DNA of 64,000 nucleotides from Mesorhizobium sp. M8A.F.Ca.ET.218.01.1.1 (GTDB lineage: Bacteria; Pseudomonadota; Alphaproteobacteria; Rhizobiales; Rhizobiaceae). The notes below the pieces were generated by a model. That model was not told the origin of the DNA and did not search any database. It worked only from the letters and a program-made list of their open reading frames with translations. Position numbers and translations under genes: made by a program. Below, in pieces: positions 1-9,220 of the stretch (position 1 is the first letter of the stretch; each line of letters begins with the position of its first letter). The stretch lies in assembly GCF_004791165.1 (NCBI RefSeq), contig NZ_SRUZ01000005.1, positions 62,001-126,000 on the forward strand. Direction: 5' to 3'.

Positions 1-725
1 CTGAGATTGTTGTCGATCAGGCCGAAATTGCCGGGGCCAGGATTGGAATCGACTTTCAAAATACGGAACTCTCGCCCGTAAGTATCGCCCGAGGCAAAGG
101 CTTGCTGGATCGTCTTGCTGGTCGAAGAATCCGCTGTCTCGAACGGGTTGCACATGAACAGGGGAACGGTTTCGCAGATTGATTGAACGAACCCGGCCAC
201 CGCCTGCGGCTGGATATCCATGGTGTCCCTGCTGCCGACCAGACTTGCCGGAAAGATCGTCGCGAAGGCACCTGCGCCAGCCGCAACGCCGGAAGCGTTG
301 ATCGTGACTTCAGCGAATGAAACAGCCTTGGGATCGATGCTTGCCCAGTTTGTGCCATCGGCATCGACGCCGGCAGCACTCAATGCGGTTTCGTCGCTGG
401 CGGGGATGCCGGTCAGATAGGTGACGGTCATATCGGCTAAAACCAGCGGATGATCCCCCGATGTCGAAAACAGGGTGTTGTTGGTGACGAGGGTTGTCAC
501 GGCCAAGTTGGCCCGGGTGATGGAATCCGATCTGCCGTCGAGTTCCGCCGCGGCGGCAAGCGCCATCGCGTCGACGCCCTTCTGCAGATCGTTGTGGAGC
601 CCGTTGACCCGGCTCATGTCGATGGCAAGCACCGAGAAGCCGATGAGCACAGGTATCATAATTGCCACGAGGATCATCGCTATGCCGCGTTGATCGTTCC
701 AGAAGGCTCGAATGGTCCCCAACAT
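1..725 (-). CDS. TadG-like pilus assembly protein (3' part beyond window)
   Basis: Partial gene: the start is at 725 and the frame stays open to the left edge, giving about 241 residues. The N-terminus has a short basic stretch, then one hydrophobic segment (about residues 15-35, MILVAIMIPVLIGFSVLAID), then a Leu/Ala-rich helix with DLQKGVDAMALAAAAELD. This is the usual start of TadE/TadG-type minor pseudopilins and of TadG proteins (DUF2134 type), which are anchored in the inner membrane and act in Tad pilus assembly. No von Willebrand A motif is visible in the part present. It is the last visible gene of the left pilus arm, downstream of cpaB, cpaC and a lipoprotein. The family call is good; the exact TadE, TadF or TadG assignment is not settled. 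Confidence 0.7.
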   Translation of the reverse strand, partial: MLGTIRAFWNDQRGIAMILVAIMIPVLIGFSVLAIDMSRVNGLHNDLQKGVDAMALAAAAELDGRSDSITRANLAVTTLVTNNTLFSTSGDHPLVLADMTVTYLTGIPASDETALSAAGVDADGTNWASIDPKAVSFAEVTINASGVAAGAGAFATIFPASLVGSRDTMDIQPQAVAGFVQSICETVPLFMCNPFETADSSTSKTIQQAFASGDTYGREFRILKVDSNPGPGNFGLIDNNL

Positions 726-796
726 GACCTTACTCTCTGCTCTCTCGCGCAAGGGCCCCTCGCATGCCCAGCGCCCTCCGCATCCTTCCGTTCAGT

Positions 797-1090
797 TCAC
801 GGCGTCGTCACACCCGATCCACCGACATTGACCGTGATGGCCGGCGGTGGCGGGGGTGGCGGCGGAAATTTGTAGTTGTGCGCGATAGCGGCGGCGCGCG
901 TGCCGTCGCCTTCGATATGCGTGTTCCTGGAGGCCGGATTGAGCGGGTCGACCGTCTGAAGCATCGAGTTGAACTTCTGCGTGTCGCCGGCGGCCAAGGT
1001 CACCGTGTCGTAGTGGTTCAGATAGTCCGCGGCGCAGCCCGAAAGCGACCCGGCGCACAGAATGAGGATCAAGGCGCTATTTCTTGACAT
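797..1090 (-). CDS. small proline-rich lipoprotein of the pilus locus
   Basis: 97 residues. A signal peptide ends in a lipobox (LSGC, Cys at about residue 18), so this should be an outer- or inner-membrane lipoprotein. The C-terminal half has a run of eight prolines followed by AITVNVGGSG. The start at 1090 overlaps the end of the secretin gene by 14 nt, which indicates translational coupling. CpaD-type lipoproteins occupy this position in other Tad operons. This one is much shorter than a typical CpaD and I cannot recognise it by sequence, so it may be a shortened CpaD-like or a locus-specific lipoprotein, perhaps assisting the secretin. Function is inferred from position only. Confidence 0.75.
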   Translation of the reverse strand: MSRNSALILILCAGSLSGCAADYLNHYDTVTLAAGDTQKFNSMLQTVDPLNPASRNTHIEGDGTRAAAIAHNYKFPPPPPPPPAITVNVGGSGVTTP

Positions 1091-2513
1091 AGAGCATCTT
1101 GTCCTTCGATTTGAAGTCCAGCATGTGGCCGTACGGGCCGGTGACGCCGTCGCCTTTTTCATATTTGCGGATCATGTCCTTGTTCACTTCGAGCTGCCCG
1201 AGCAGGAAGAGCTCCGGGTCGTTGGCGGGCCGGGTCTTGTCGAAAGGCGTCGCCAGCTGTTCGCCGGGCTTCACCGGCCGCACGAGGTGCGGCGTGACGA
1301 TGACGACCAGTTCGGTCTCTTCCTTCTGGCTGCTCGAGTTGCGGAACAGTGTGCCGATGACCGGCACCTGACCGAGCCACGGCACCTGCTCCTGCAGCCT
1401 GGTGATCTTGCTGGACAGCAGCCCGCCAACGGCAAAGCTCTGACCATCGCGCAACTCGACCACGGTTGACAGTTTGCGGTTGGTGAAGATCGGATCGCCG
1501 GCGCTGGTGAAGCCGGTCAGGTCGCTGACCTCAGGGGCAAGGCTGATATGGATTTTGTCGTCGTCGAGCACGACCGGCGTGAACAGAAGATTGACGCCGA
1601 ATTGCTTGTACTCGATCTGGACCTCGCCATTGGCGTCGACGCTTCGGATGGGGACCTGGCCGCCGGCGTTGAAGCTAGCTTGCTCACCGGAAAGCGTGGT
1701 GAGGTTCGGATTAGCGAGCGTCCGCACGACGCCCTTCTCTTCGAGCGCTTCAATAATCAGGTCGACCTTGATGTTGCTGTCGATGATCTGGGTGATCAGT
1801 GTCGCGAAAGGATTGCTTTTCGACAGCAAACCCGTGAGCAGGGTCCCTGGGGCCGTTCCTGTTGGCGTGGTAGCTGCGATGCCCGTTCCAAAATGAGTTG
1901 CATTGCTGTCCCTGCTTCTGAACGACACACCGAGATCGCGGCCGGCGTTGCGCTTGGCTTCCAGCACACGCACTTCGAGATTGACCTGCTGGCTGTCGTC
2001 GACAGTGACGGAATTGATGATGGCGTCGGGACCATATTGCTGGGCCACTTCCATGATCGCCGACAGCGTGGCGCCGTCCTTGACATGGCCGCCAAGCCTG
2101 ACCTTGCCGTTGATCGAGCCGATTTCGATGCGCGACCTCGGCGAAACCTGACGGATCGCCGCCGCCATGTCGCTGACATCGACGCCGACCTCGATCTGGA
2201 TGACGCCGAGCGAGCGCTTGTCGGGCGAGAACAGGTTGACCGTGGTGGTGCCGGCACCCTTGCCGATGACATAGAGCGTGCGGTCGGTCATTGGCTGCGC
2301 ATCGGCGATCTTCTCGTCGCCGACGACGATGTCGCCGAGATTGGCATTTACCTGGATTGTCACCGATTGCGACATCGGCAGGAAAACACGATGGACGCTG
2401 GGGTTGGACACGTCGATGAAGCGGTCAGCCGCCTCGGCCACGAGGCTCGACAGCAAAAACGCCACCAGACAGGCCAACGCGCCCGCCGCCATCCTCAACC
2501 AAGTCCCCTGCAT
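1077..2513 (-). CDS. cpaC: Tad pilus outer-membrane secretin CpaC/RcpA
   Basis: About 478 residues. The signal peptide ends near AEA at about residue 28. An N-terminal pilus-assembly/N0-type domain (VTIQVNANLGDIVVGDEKIADAQ) follows, then a BON-like segment and a C-terminal type II/III secretin domain with VPIRSVDANGEVQIEYKQFGVNL and VPWLGQVPVIGTLFR. It should form the outer-membrane pore for the Flp pilus. I chose the ATG at 2513 because GGGAG lies 6 nt upstream; an in-frame GTG at 2546 lengthens the protein by 11 residues but has no clear ribosome site. It lies between cpaB (64 nt upstream) and the lipoprotein gene. Confidence 0.92.
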   Translation of the reverse strand: MQGTWLRMAAGALACLVAFLLSSLVAEAADRFIDVSNPSVHRVFLPMSQSVTIQVNANLGDIVVGDEKIADAQPMTDRTLYVIGKGAGTTTVNLFSPDKRSLGVIQIEVGVDVSDMAAAIRQVSPRSRIEIGSINGKVRLGGHVKDGATLSAIMEVAQQYGPDAIINSVTVDDSQQVNLEVRVLEAKRNAGRDLGVSFRSRDSNATHFGTGIAATTPTGTAPGTLLTGLLSKSNPFATLITQIIDSNIKVDLIIEALEEKGVVRTLANPNLTTLSGEQASFNAGGQVPIRSVDANGEVQIEYKQFGVNLLFTPVVLDDDKIHISLAPEVSDLTGFTSAGDPIFTNRKLSTVVELRDGQSFAVGGLLSSKITRLQEQVPWLGQVPVIGTLFRNSSSQKEETELVVIVTPHLVRPVKPGEQLATPFDKTRPANDPELFLLGQLEVNKDMIRKYEKGDGVTGPYGHMLDFKSKDKMLYVKK

Positions 2514-2576
2514 CCCCGTCTCCCAAATGCTGCTTAAGGCAGCCACCGTGTCGCGCGGTACTATGCCGCAATATTA

Positions 2577-3611
2577 TCATGGTTGTCGCGGCACGTCATA
2601 TGTCTCGAGCTTCACGCCCCGGAACACGCCCACCGACACATTCTTCGGCGGCTCGGGCTGCACATACTTGACCACTTCCTTGACGACTTCCCGCACTTCA
2701 GCTGCCGCCGCTGGAGCGGGCTTAGCCTTGCCCAGCTCGTCAAGCCGGCTTCCAACGCGCTCCACGGCCTGGGTGAGCCCGGCAATCTTGTCCTCGGCAC
2801 GCTTGCGCTCAGCTTCCGCCAATGCGTCCGCGGCAGCTTTCTTCTCGAGCTCGGCCTGTCGCTTGGCGACGTCTTCTGGCATTTCGCCGGTCAGGTCGGA
2901 AAGCGTCACCCGTTCGGTGGCCTCGCCCTTGCTGGCCGCCGCCTGGCGCAGCGCCAGAGACAATTGGCCGGCGCCGGCTGCCAGGGTCAGCTTCTGTGCG
3001 TCCTTGGTGCTGACCTCGAGCGTCACTGACTTGACGACGGTCGGGCTGTCCTTGCTCACATCTGCAACCTGGTCGATGGCGAGCACCTTCATGCTCTGCA
3101 GCAGCACGTCGACGAAACTCTTGTCCGCACCGTCGTCGCCACGCACCGTGCGCGTCAGCAGAATATCGACGCGGTCGCCGGGGAAAACGAATCCAGCCAC
3201 CCCAAGCACGTCGTTGACCCTGATGGAAACGGCTTTCATGCCTTCGCCCAGCACCGCCGAGAGCGTGGCGCGCTGGCCGGGGCCGGTGATCTTGGTGGCG
3301 AGAACGGGCTCGTTGGTGCCGATCGCCTGCAGCGCCTGCTTTACGCCTTCGCCAGCCAGCATCTCTTTCGTTGTCTTGAAAGCGCCGGCCGGAACCGCGC
3401 CCGCCGGCCACGCTATCTCGCGCAACTTGTCGTCGGTCAGCGTGTCACCGAATTTCAAAGGTACGGCCGCCACCACCACCGTATCATGCGGGACGTCATC
3501 CGTCCGCGCCATGGCATTGCGCTGGCTGGCCAGCCAGATATTGGCGAGCACCACCGCCAGTACGCCGAACACGCCGGCGAGGACAATCATGATAAGCGTA
3601 TTAGCGCGCAT
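2577..3611 (-). CDS. cpaB: Flp pilus assembly protein CpaB/RcpC
   Basis: 344 residues. One N-terminal membrane segment (about residues 5-27) is followed by a SAF domain (VVVAAVPLKFGDTLTDDKLREIAWPA, about residues 45-110) and the RcpC/CpaB domain with FVFPGDRVDILLTRTV. A charged, Ala/Glu/Lys-rich stretch near residues 240-300 is predicted to be a coiled coil. CpaB proteins sit in the periplasm and help the secretin assemble or gate. The gene precedes cpaC in the left arm and follows the two pilin genes. The family assignment rests on these motifs and on gene order. Confidence 0.92.
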   Translation of the reverse strand: MRANTLIMIVLAGVFGVLAVVLANIWLASQRNAMARTDDVPHDTVVVAAVPLKFGDTLTDDKLREIAWPAGAVPAGAFKTTKEMLAGEGVKQALQAIGTNEPVLATKITGPGQRATLSAVLGEGMKAVSIRVNDVLGVAGFVFPGDRVDILLTRTVRGDDGADKSFVDVLLQSMKVLAIDQVADVSKDSPTVVKSVTLEVSTKDAQKLTLAAGAGQLSLALRQAAASKGEATERVTLSDLTGEMPEDVAKRQAELEKKAAADALAEAERKRAEDKIAGLTQAVERVGSRLDELGKAKPAPAAAAEVREVVKEVVKYVQPEPPKNVSVGVFRGVKLETYDVPRQP

Positions 3612-3705
3612 CTTCCCACCCCACCATCGCCCGCCGGGCGAATGTCAGCCCCTTCAAAGCGCAGAATTCTGGGCCGAAATCGAGCGATTCCGGCCCAGAA
3701 GGTTT

Positions 3706-3921
3706 TTAGCAAGTGCCACCGGCACTACCATCAGCCTTCAGGCCCTTGCCGTTCAGGTTCGCGCAAAGGCCGGTGAATTGACTGCCGACCCATCCGCCGA
3801 TGGCAATAACCGCAATGATCGATGCCGCCGCAATGATGCCGATCAGGATCGAGTATTCCACCATGGCAGCACCGTTCTCATCATCGCGGAACTGCCTGGC
3901 TGCAATGATAAGCCTTTTCAT
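3706..3921 (-). CDS. Flp-type pilin, second copy
   Basis: 71 residues with the Flp prepilin pattern: a basic leader (MKRLIIAARQFRDDENG), then AAMVEYSILIGIIAAASIIAVIAIGGW. Glu5 and Tyr6 of the mature protein fit the Flp motif, and cleavage is expected after the Gly of DENG. The C-terminus keeps Cys in FTGLC and a terminal GGTC, which could form a disulfide. It is nearly identical to the adjacent copy at 3938-4153. The ATG at 3921 was chosen because it gives the standard short Flp leader. The processed protein would be the main structural subunit of the pilus. Confidence 0.92.
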   Translation of the reverse strand: MKRLIIAARQFRDDENGAAMVEYSILIGIIAAASIIAVIAIGGWVGSQFTGLCANLNGKGLKADGSAGGTC

Positions 3922-3937
3922 GGCTGTATCCTTCGCC

Positions 3938-4153
3938 TCAGCAGGTGCCGCCAGCGGTACCATCAGCCTTCAGGCCCTTGCCGTTCAGCTTCGTGCAGAG
4001 GCCGGTGAACTGGCTGCCGACCCATCCGCCGATGGCAATAACCGCAATGATCGATGCCGCCGCAATGATGCCGATCAGAATGGAATATTCGACCATGGCA
4101 GCGCCGTTTTCATCGTCGCGGAACTGCCGGGTCATCGTCATGAGCTTCTTCAT
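3938..4153 (-). CDS. Flp-type pilin, first copy
   Basis: 71-residue Flp/Fap pilin. The leader MKKLMTMTRQFRDDENG precedes AAMVEYSILIGIIAAASIIAVIAIGGW, with the Glu5-Tyr6 pair needed for Tad prepilin processing. GGGAG lies 8 nt before the ATG. It is the promoter-proximal gene of the left arm, and the second copy follows 16 nt after its stop. The two proteins differ mainly in the leader and in a few residues near the C-terminus (TKLN versus ANLN, GTAGG versus GSAGG). The CtrA-type box at 4273-4288 lies about 120 nt upstream. The prepilin peptidase at 8637-9176 is the likely processing enzyme. Confidence 0.93.
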   Translation of the reverse strand: MKKLMTMTRQFRDDENGAAMVEYSILIGIIAAASIIAVIAIGGWVGSQFTGLCTKLNGKGLKADGTAGGTC

Positions 4154-4272
4154 GTCAATTTCTCCCTTTGGAGGTTTGAACCCGACGAGACAGAGCCAAG
4201 GATGAACTCCATACCCAAGCATCCCCCGTCATCTCGATCCTAGGTCCCGAGAAATTGCGGAGTCAAACGGGA

Positions 4273-4288
4273 TTAACGGTTCCTTAAC
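4273..4288 (+). promoter_or_regulatory. CtrA-type binding box TTAA-N7-TTAAC
   Basis: The sequence TTAACGGTTCCTTAAC matches the alphaproteobacterial CtrA consensus TTAA-N7-TTAAC exactly. It lies 120 bp upstream of the first pilin start, in the divergent region. CtrA is known to control pilA in Caulobacter, so cell-cycle control of pilin expression is a reasonable inference. Confidence 0.7.
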
Positions 4289-4368
4289 TTCCCAATACAT
4301 GAACTTGCGAGTTGAGAGCGGCTTTAAATTTCAGCAAGAGCTTGATTCGTCTAATTTTTCAAGCGCCC

Positions 4369-4384
4369 TTAACCATTCGTTCAC
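4369..4384 (+). promoter_or_regulatory. possible second, imperfect CtrA box
   Basis: TTAA, 7 bp, then TTCAC: one mismatch to the CtrA consensus, 96 bp from the exact box. In AT-rich DNA a near-match could occur by chance. Confidence 0.35.
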
Positions 4385-4693
4385 AATTATGCGTAAGGCC
4401 TAATAAAGTGACAGCTACTTTAGATGTGTAGCATATCCCTTTATATCTAGGGGGTTATAGCCAGATATGGAGTGGATTCCGATGTCGGAGCACGCAAGGG
4501 CACAGGAGGATCTAAAGCTTAGTCGCACACTCATGTTTGGCAACGCGGGGATCATAAATAAAAACGATATTTTTTGGGTGCGCTCCTTAACTATGTTGAA
4601 AGTATTGCCGGCATGTGAGGCGCCCCGGCGCTTGTGCGTCGCTTGGTTAACGTTTAGTTTCCGCTAATATGCGCTGGAGGGGTATAAGGGATT

Positions 4694-6081
<1,388 letters not shown>

Positions 6082-6082
<1 letters not shown>

Positions 6083-7053
6083 TGCCCACCGGCCAGACCT
6101 TGCTCTACTTTATTTACACGCTTACGGCCGCGGCCGTCATTCTCGCCGGCGAGGCGCTTTATCTGTCTTTCGCCGATCGCCGATCCCGTGCCGGCATGAT
6201 CAACCGGCGGCTGAAGCGATTGTCCGATGAGGTTCCGGCCGAAAGGACCTTGCAGGGATTGCTGCGCGAACGCGGCCTGACGGATACCGGTGATTTTCTT
6301 TTCGGCATGGTCGGCTTGAACAGGCTCTACACCCAATCCGGCATTACCGGAAACCCGCTGACTTTCGCCGCGATGTTCCTGGCCTCAGCCCTTGCGATCG
6401 CGCTGCTTTTCTCATTCCTTCTGCGTTTTTCCATATTGCCTTGCATCCTGATTTTTCTGGTGACCGGATTTGTCCTGCCACTTCTGCTTCTGCGTCGTGC
6501 GCGCAGGAAACGGATCCAGAAATTCGCGAAACAGCTCCCGAATGCACTCGACATGATCGTGCGTTCGCTGCGGGCGGGGCACCCGGCAACGGTGGCCATA
6601 GGTCTGGTCGCGCGCGAAATGCCCGATCCGATTGGCACGGAATTCGGCATCGTCTCCGACGAAATCACCTTCGGACTGAGCATCGAACAGGCGGTGCGGA
6701 AGCTTTCCCAGCGCGTGGGCTTCGAAGGCCTCCACCTATTGTCTGTGTCGCTGTCGATCCAATCGAAAACTGGCGGCAACCTGACCGAGATCTTGGCTAA
6801 TCTTTCGTCGGTTCTGCGCGAGCGTCAAAAACTCAGGATGAAGATCAGGGCGCTTTCGTCGGAGGGCCGGGTGTCCGCGTGGATCATTTCGCTTTTCCCG
6901 CTCGTAATGTTCCTGCTCCTCCAGCTCGCCGCTCCGACATATTACGGCCAGATATGGCACGACCCTTTGATCATGCCGGTGTTCGTGATCTTCGGAACAT
7001 GGGCGCTGCTGGGTGACTTCATCATGTATCGCATGGTCAATTTCGATTTCTGA
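6082..7053 (+). CDS. tadB: Tad inner-membrane platform protein TadB
   Basis: 323 residues. Hydrophobic segments lie at about 8-28, 95-135 and two near the C-terminus. The central type II secretion F domain has QLPNALDMIVRSLRAGHPATVAIGLVAREMPDPIGTEF and LSVSLSIQSKTGGNLTEILANLSSVLRER, which are typical of TadB. It should pair with TadC as the inner-membrane base that couples to CpaF. It overlaps cpaF by 1 nt and is followed by tadC after about 13 nt. Confidence 0.95.
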
Positions 7054-7116
7054 CAGGAGCGAGCCATAAACCTGCTATCGAATATTCAGGGACTGAGTTT
7101 CCTGGTTTCCACCGCG

Positions 7117-8022
7117 GTGTTCGTGGCGGCTGCGTCGCTGTTTCTGTTCGGTGCGCTTGTCTTCTTGCCGGCGTTGCAGACGCGCAAGCTGGTTGCCCAG
7201 AGCCTGACGTCGGAAGGCATCGTCGACCGCCGCTCGCTCGCGGGGCAGGAACAGTTGCTCAAAATCTCGGCGCAGCGTCCAGTTGACGCCTACTTTCGAT
7301 CGATGGAGAAGGAACGCAACGAGCCAAATGCGCTCGAGGCGAAGCTTTTTCGCGCCGGGTTTTATCAACCCAGTGCTCCGCTCATCTACACCTTGTCGCG
7401 GCTGGGCGCGGTCTGTATCGGCTTTTTGGTTGCCTATGCCCTCCTTGTACGAGTACTCCCGCCTCAACTCCCTGCTTTCATGGCCTTTGCCGGTTCCGCG
7501 TTGTTCGGTCTCGCCTGCATCGTGATCCCGGCTATCCTGCTCGACCGCTTCGAGAATGCTCAAAAAAATATCTACCGTCGCGGATTCCCCGATTTCATGG
7601 ACATGATGATCACCTGTGCCGACGCCGGCATGAGCCTGGAGGCGGCGGTCGAACGTGTCGGCGCCGAACTGGCCGGCACCCACAAATGGCTGGGCATCCA
7701 GCTTGCTATCATGAACCTGCAATTACGGGCCGGCAAACCGTTGCGGGAGGCGCTGCGTGAACTCGCGGACCGCATCGGGCTGGAAGAGGCGCGCTCCCTG
7801 GCCGTGCTGTTCCGGCAGTCGGAGGAACTCGGCACCAGTCTGACGGATGCGCTGCGCGTCTATAGCGACGAGATGCGCGGACAAAGAATTCTGAGCGCTG
7901 AGGAGAAGGCCAACGCCCTGCCTGTCAAAATGATGATCCCGTTGGGATTATGCATCTTCCCGGTGGTCATGATGGTGATCATGTTGCCGGTGATCATCCG
8001 CATGAAGGGCATTTTCTTCTAA
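7117..8022 (+). CDS. tadC: Tad inner-membrane platform protein TadC
   Basis: About 301 residues from the GTG at 7117. A type II secretion F domain carries FPDFMDMMITCADAGMSLEAAVERVGAEL and EARSLAVLFRQSEELGTSLTDALRVYSDEMR, flanked by hydrophobic segments. It partners TadB. The start is uncertain: the frame stays open upstream and the protein reads INLLSNIQGLSFLVSTAV from an ATA codon at 7066, which has AGGAG 5-6 nt upstream, whereas the GTG at 7117 has no ribosome site. The true protein is therefore probably about 17 residues longer. Confidence 0.92.
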   Translation: MFVAAASLFLFGALVFLPALQTRKLVAQSLTSEGIVDRRSLAGQEQLLKISAQRPVDAYFRSMEKERNEPNALEAKLFRAGFYQPSAPLIYTLSRLGAVCIGFLVAYALLVRVLPPQLPAFMAFAGSALFGLACIVIPAILLDRFENAQKNIYRRGFPDFMDMMITCADAGMSLEAAVERVGAELAGTHKWLGIQLAIMNLQLRAGKPLREALRELADRIGLEEARSLAVLFRQSEELGTSLTDALRVYSDEMRGQRILSAEEKANALPVKMMIPLGLCIFPVVMMVIMLPVIIRMKGIFF

Positions 8023-8048
8023 ACGGTTCTATGCTTTGATTCTAAAAT

Positions 8049-8064
8049 AGAGTCGCCGGACTCT
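8049..8064 (+). promoter_or_regulatory. short hairpin just before tadD
   Basis: AGAGTC-GCCG-GACTCT is a perfect 6-bp stem with a 4-nt loop. It ends about 10 nt before the tadD start and abuts the G-rich ribosome site (GGGGGA). It could modulate tadD translation or be an mRNA processing site. There is no T-run, so it is not a terminator. Confidence 0.35.
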
Positions 8065-8074
8065 GGGGGATAAA

Positions 8075-8635
8075 ATGACAGGGCCAATGCGCCTCGCAAC
8101 CGTCGTCGCTGCCAGTCTCTTGATGGCAGCCCTTGCCGGCTGCCAGACAAACGGCGCCGACACCACTGGCGGTGTCGTGCGCACCAATGAACCCTCGAAA
8201 GGCGATGTGACGTCCTTTGGCGATGCGTTCGACGGATTGAAGACGGTCAGCGACGTCGAATATTACGCATCGGACCAGGCCGTGGCCGAAGCCAAGAACC
8301 AGTTCCGCGCGGAAAACTATGGCAACGCCGGCGCGCTGTTCTTCAAGGCGACGCAACTCGCCCCCAATGACGGCGGCGCCTGGATGGGACTGGCCGCTTC
8401 GTGCGACCGGATCCACCGCTTCGACCTCGCCGACCGTGCCTATGGCCGCGCCTTCAAGCTGATGGGGCCGTCGCCCGAATACTACAACAATGTCGGCTAT
8501 TCCGATCTGCTGCGCGGCAAACTGCAGGACGCGCGCGGCAATTTCCTCAAGGCTTATGAGCTGGCACCAAACGATCCGACCGTAGCCAACAATCTGAAGC
8601 TGCTGTCGTCGAGCGTGCAGAACATCGAGCGCTAG
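8075..8635 (+). CDS. tadD: Tad pilus TPR lipoprotein TadD
   Basis: 186 residues. The signal peptide has lipobox LAGC (Cys about residue 23), followed by TPR repeats in the C-terminal two thirds (KNQFRAENYGNAGALFFKATQLAPND, then GRAFKLMGPSPEYYNNVGY and ARGNFLKAYELAPNDPTVANNL). TadD lipoproteins sit at the outer membrane and are pilotin-like factors for secretin assembly. The next gene starts 1 nt after its stop, so tadD and the prepilin peptidase are coupled. Confidence 0.92.
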   Translation: MTGPMRLATVVAASLLMAALAGCQTNGADTTGGVVRTNEPSKGDVTSFGDAFDGLKTVSDVEYYASDQAVAEAKNQFRAENYGNAGALFFKATQLAPNDGGAWMGLAASCDRIHRFDLADRAYGRAFKLMGPSPEYYNNVGYSDLLRGKLQDARGNFLKAYELAPNDPTVANNLKLLSSSVQNIER

Positions 8636-8636
8636 C

Positions 8637-9176
8637 ATGCTGCTCGTCGAAGCGCTGCTGTTGAAGGCCCTCGCCATCCCGCTGCTCGCCAGGATTGCGT
8701 GGCTCGACTTCACGACGCAGAGGATTGCCAATCGCGATGTGCTGCTGCTGCTCTGCCTGGGAGTGGGGTCCCTGTTGCTGCTTGTGCTCCGATCCGGATC
8801 CTGGTTGGACATGGGCTTGAGCGCGGCTGCCGGCCTCGTGCTGTTTGTAGCCTTGTTCCCGTTCTGGCTCTTGCGCAAGATCGGCGCCGGCGACGTCAAG
8901 CTGATGGCGGTCGTGCCTTTTCTGACCGGCGGCGAAGACCTCGTCGTTTTTTCCGTGCTGCTCCTGGTTTTCGCCCTCGTCACCGCAGGGGCAATGAAGA
9001 ATCCATTCCTGCTGCCCGCGGGCGCCTTCCGCATCTACGTCCAGCATCTCGATCGCAAAGGCGTTGTGCCGTTTGGCGTGCCGATCTCGGTCGCGGCGAT
9101 CTGCACGACAGCCCTCGTGATCTATGAAAATATGGTGTTGGCGAACAGTTCTGGAATCCTGAATCAGCTTAACTAA
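8637..9176 (+). CDS. cpaA: prepilin peptidase CpaA/TadV
   Basis: 179-residue polytopic membrane protein of the A24 aspartic peptidase family. The two catalytic Asp are visible: one in AWLDFTTQRIANRD (about residue 24) and one in KIGAGDVKLMAVVPF (about residue 86). It should cleave the leaders of the two Flp pilins after the DENG glycine. The length is typical of TadV/CpaA enzymes, which lack the N-terminal methylase domain of PilD. It closes the right pilus arm. Confidence 0.94.
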   Translation: MLLVEALLLKALAIPLLARIAWLDFTTQRIANRDVLLLLCLGVGSLLLLVLRSGSWLDMGLSAAAGLVLFVALFPFWLLRKIGAGDVKLMAVVPFLTGGEDLVVFSVLLLVFALVTAGAMKNPFLLPAGAFRIYVQHLDRKGVVPFGVPISVAAICTTALVIYENMVLANSSGILNQLN

Positions 9177-9220
9177 CCCCGGCAGCGCGGGCAGCCGCCA
9201 TCGACCAGAAGATTCCGGTT

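Larger units (their letters stand above)
3706..4153 (-). repeat. tandem duplication of the pilin gene (232-bp period)
   Basis: The two pilin reading frames start and stop exactly 232 bp apart and are highly similar at the nucleotide level over the mature region and the C-terminal codons. This is a recent or homogenised tandem gene duplication. It is a direct repeat, not a CRISPR-like or VNTR structure. Confidence 0.9.
4154..4693. other. AT-rich divergent intergenic region of the pilus locus
   Basis: About 540 bp between the first pilin and cpaF, clearly richer in A+T than its surroundings. It contains the CtrA-type box at 4273-4288 and a near-match at 4369-4384, and it should carry promoters for both pilus arms. 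A 66-codon open frame at 4467-4667 has no ribosome site or recognisable protein features, and I do not call it a gene. Confidence 0.7.

Noticed and set aside
450..875. 141-codon open frame ending in a glycine run
   Set aside because: The glycine run is the reverse of the proline run of the real lipoprotein gene on the minus strand.
2278..4008. 576-codon open frame on the plus strand
   Set aside because: It runs antisense to cpaC, cpaB and both pilin genes, which have clear families. Its composition is that of a GC-rich shadow frame, with no domain.
3706..4153. possible CRISPR or VNTR array
   Set aside because: The repeat is two whole pilin genes with a 232-bp period, not short repeats with spacers.
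4583..4600. third CtrA-like site near cpaF
   Set aside because: Has one TTAA half but the second half does not match the consensus.
4467..4667. 66-codon open frame in the pilus divergent region
   Set aside because: No ribosome site, no family, AT-rich promoter-type DNA that contains CtrA-like elements nearby.
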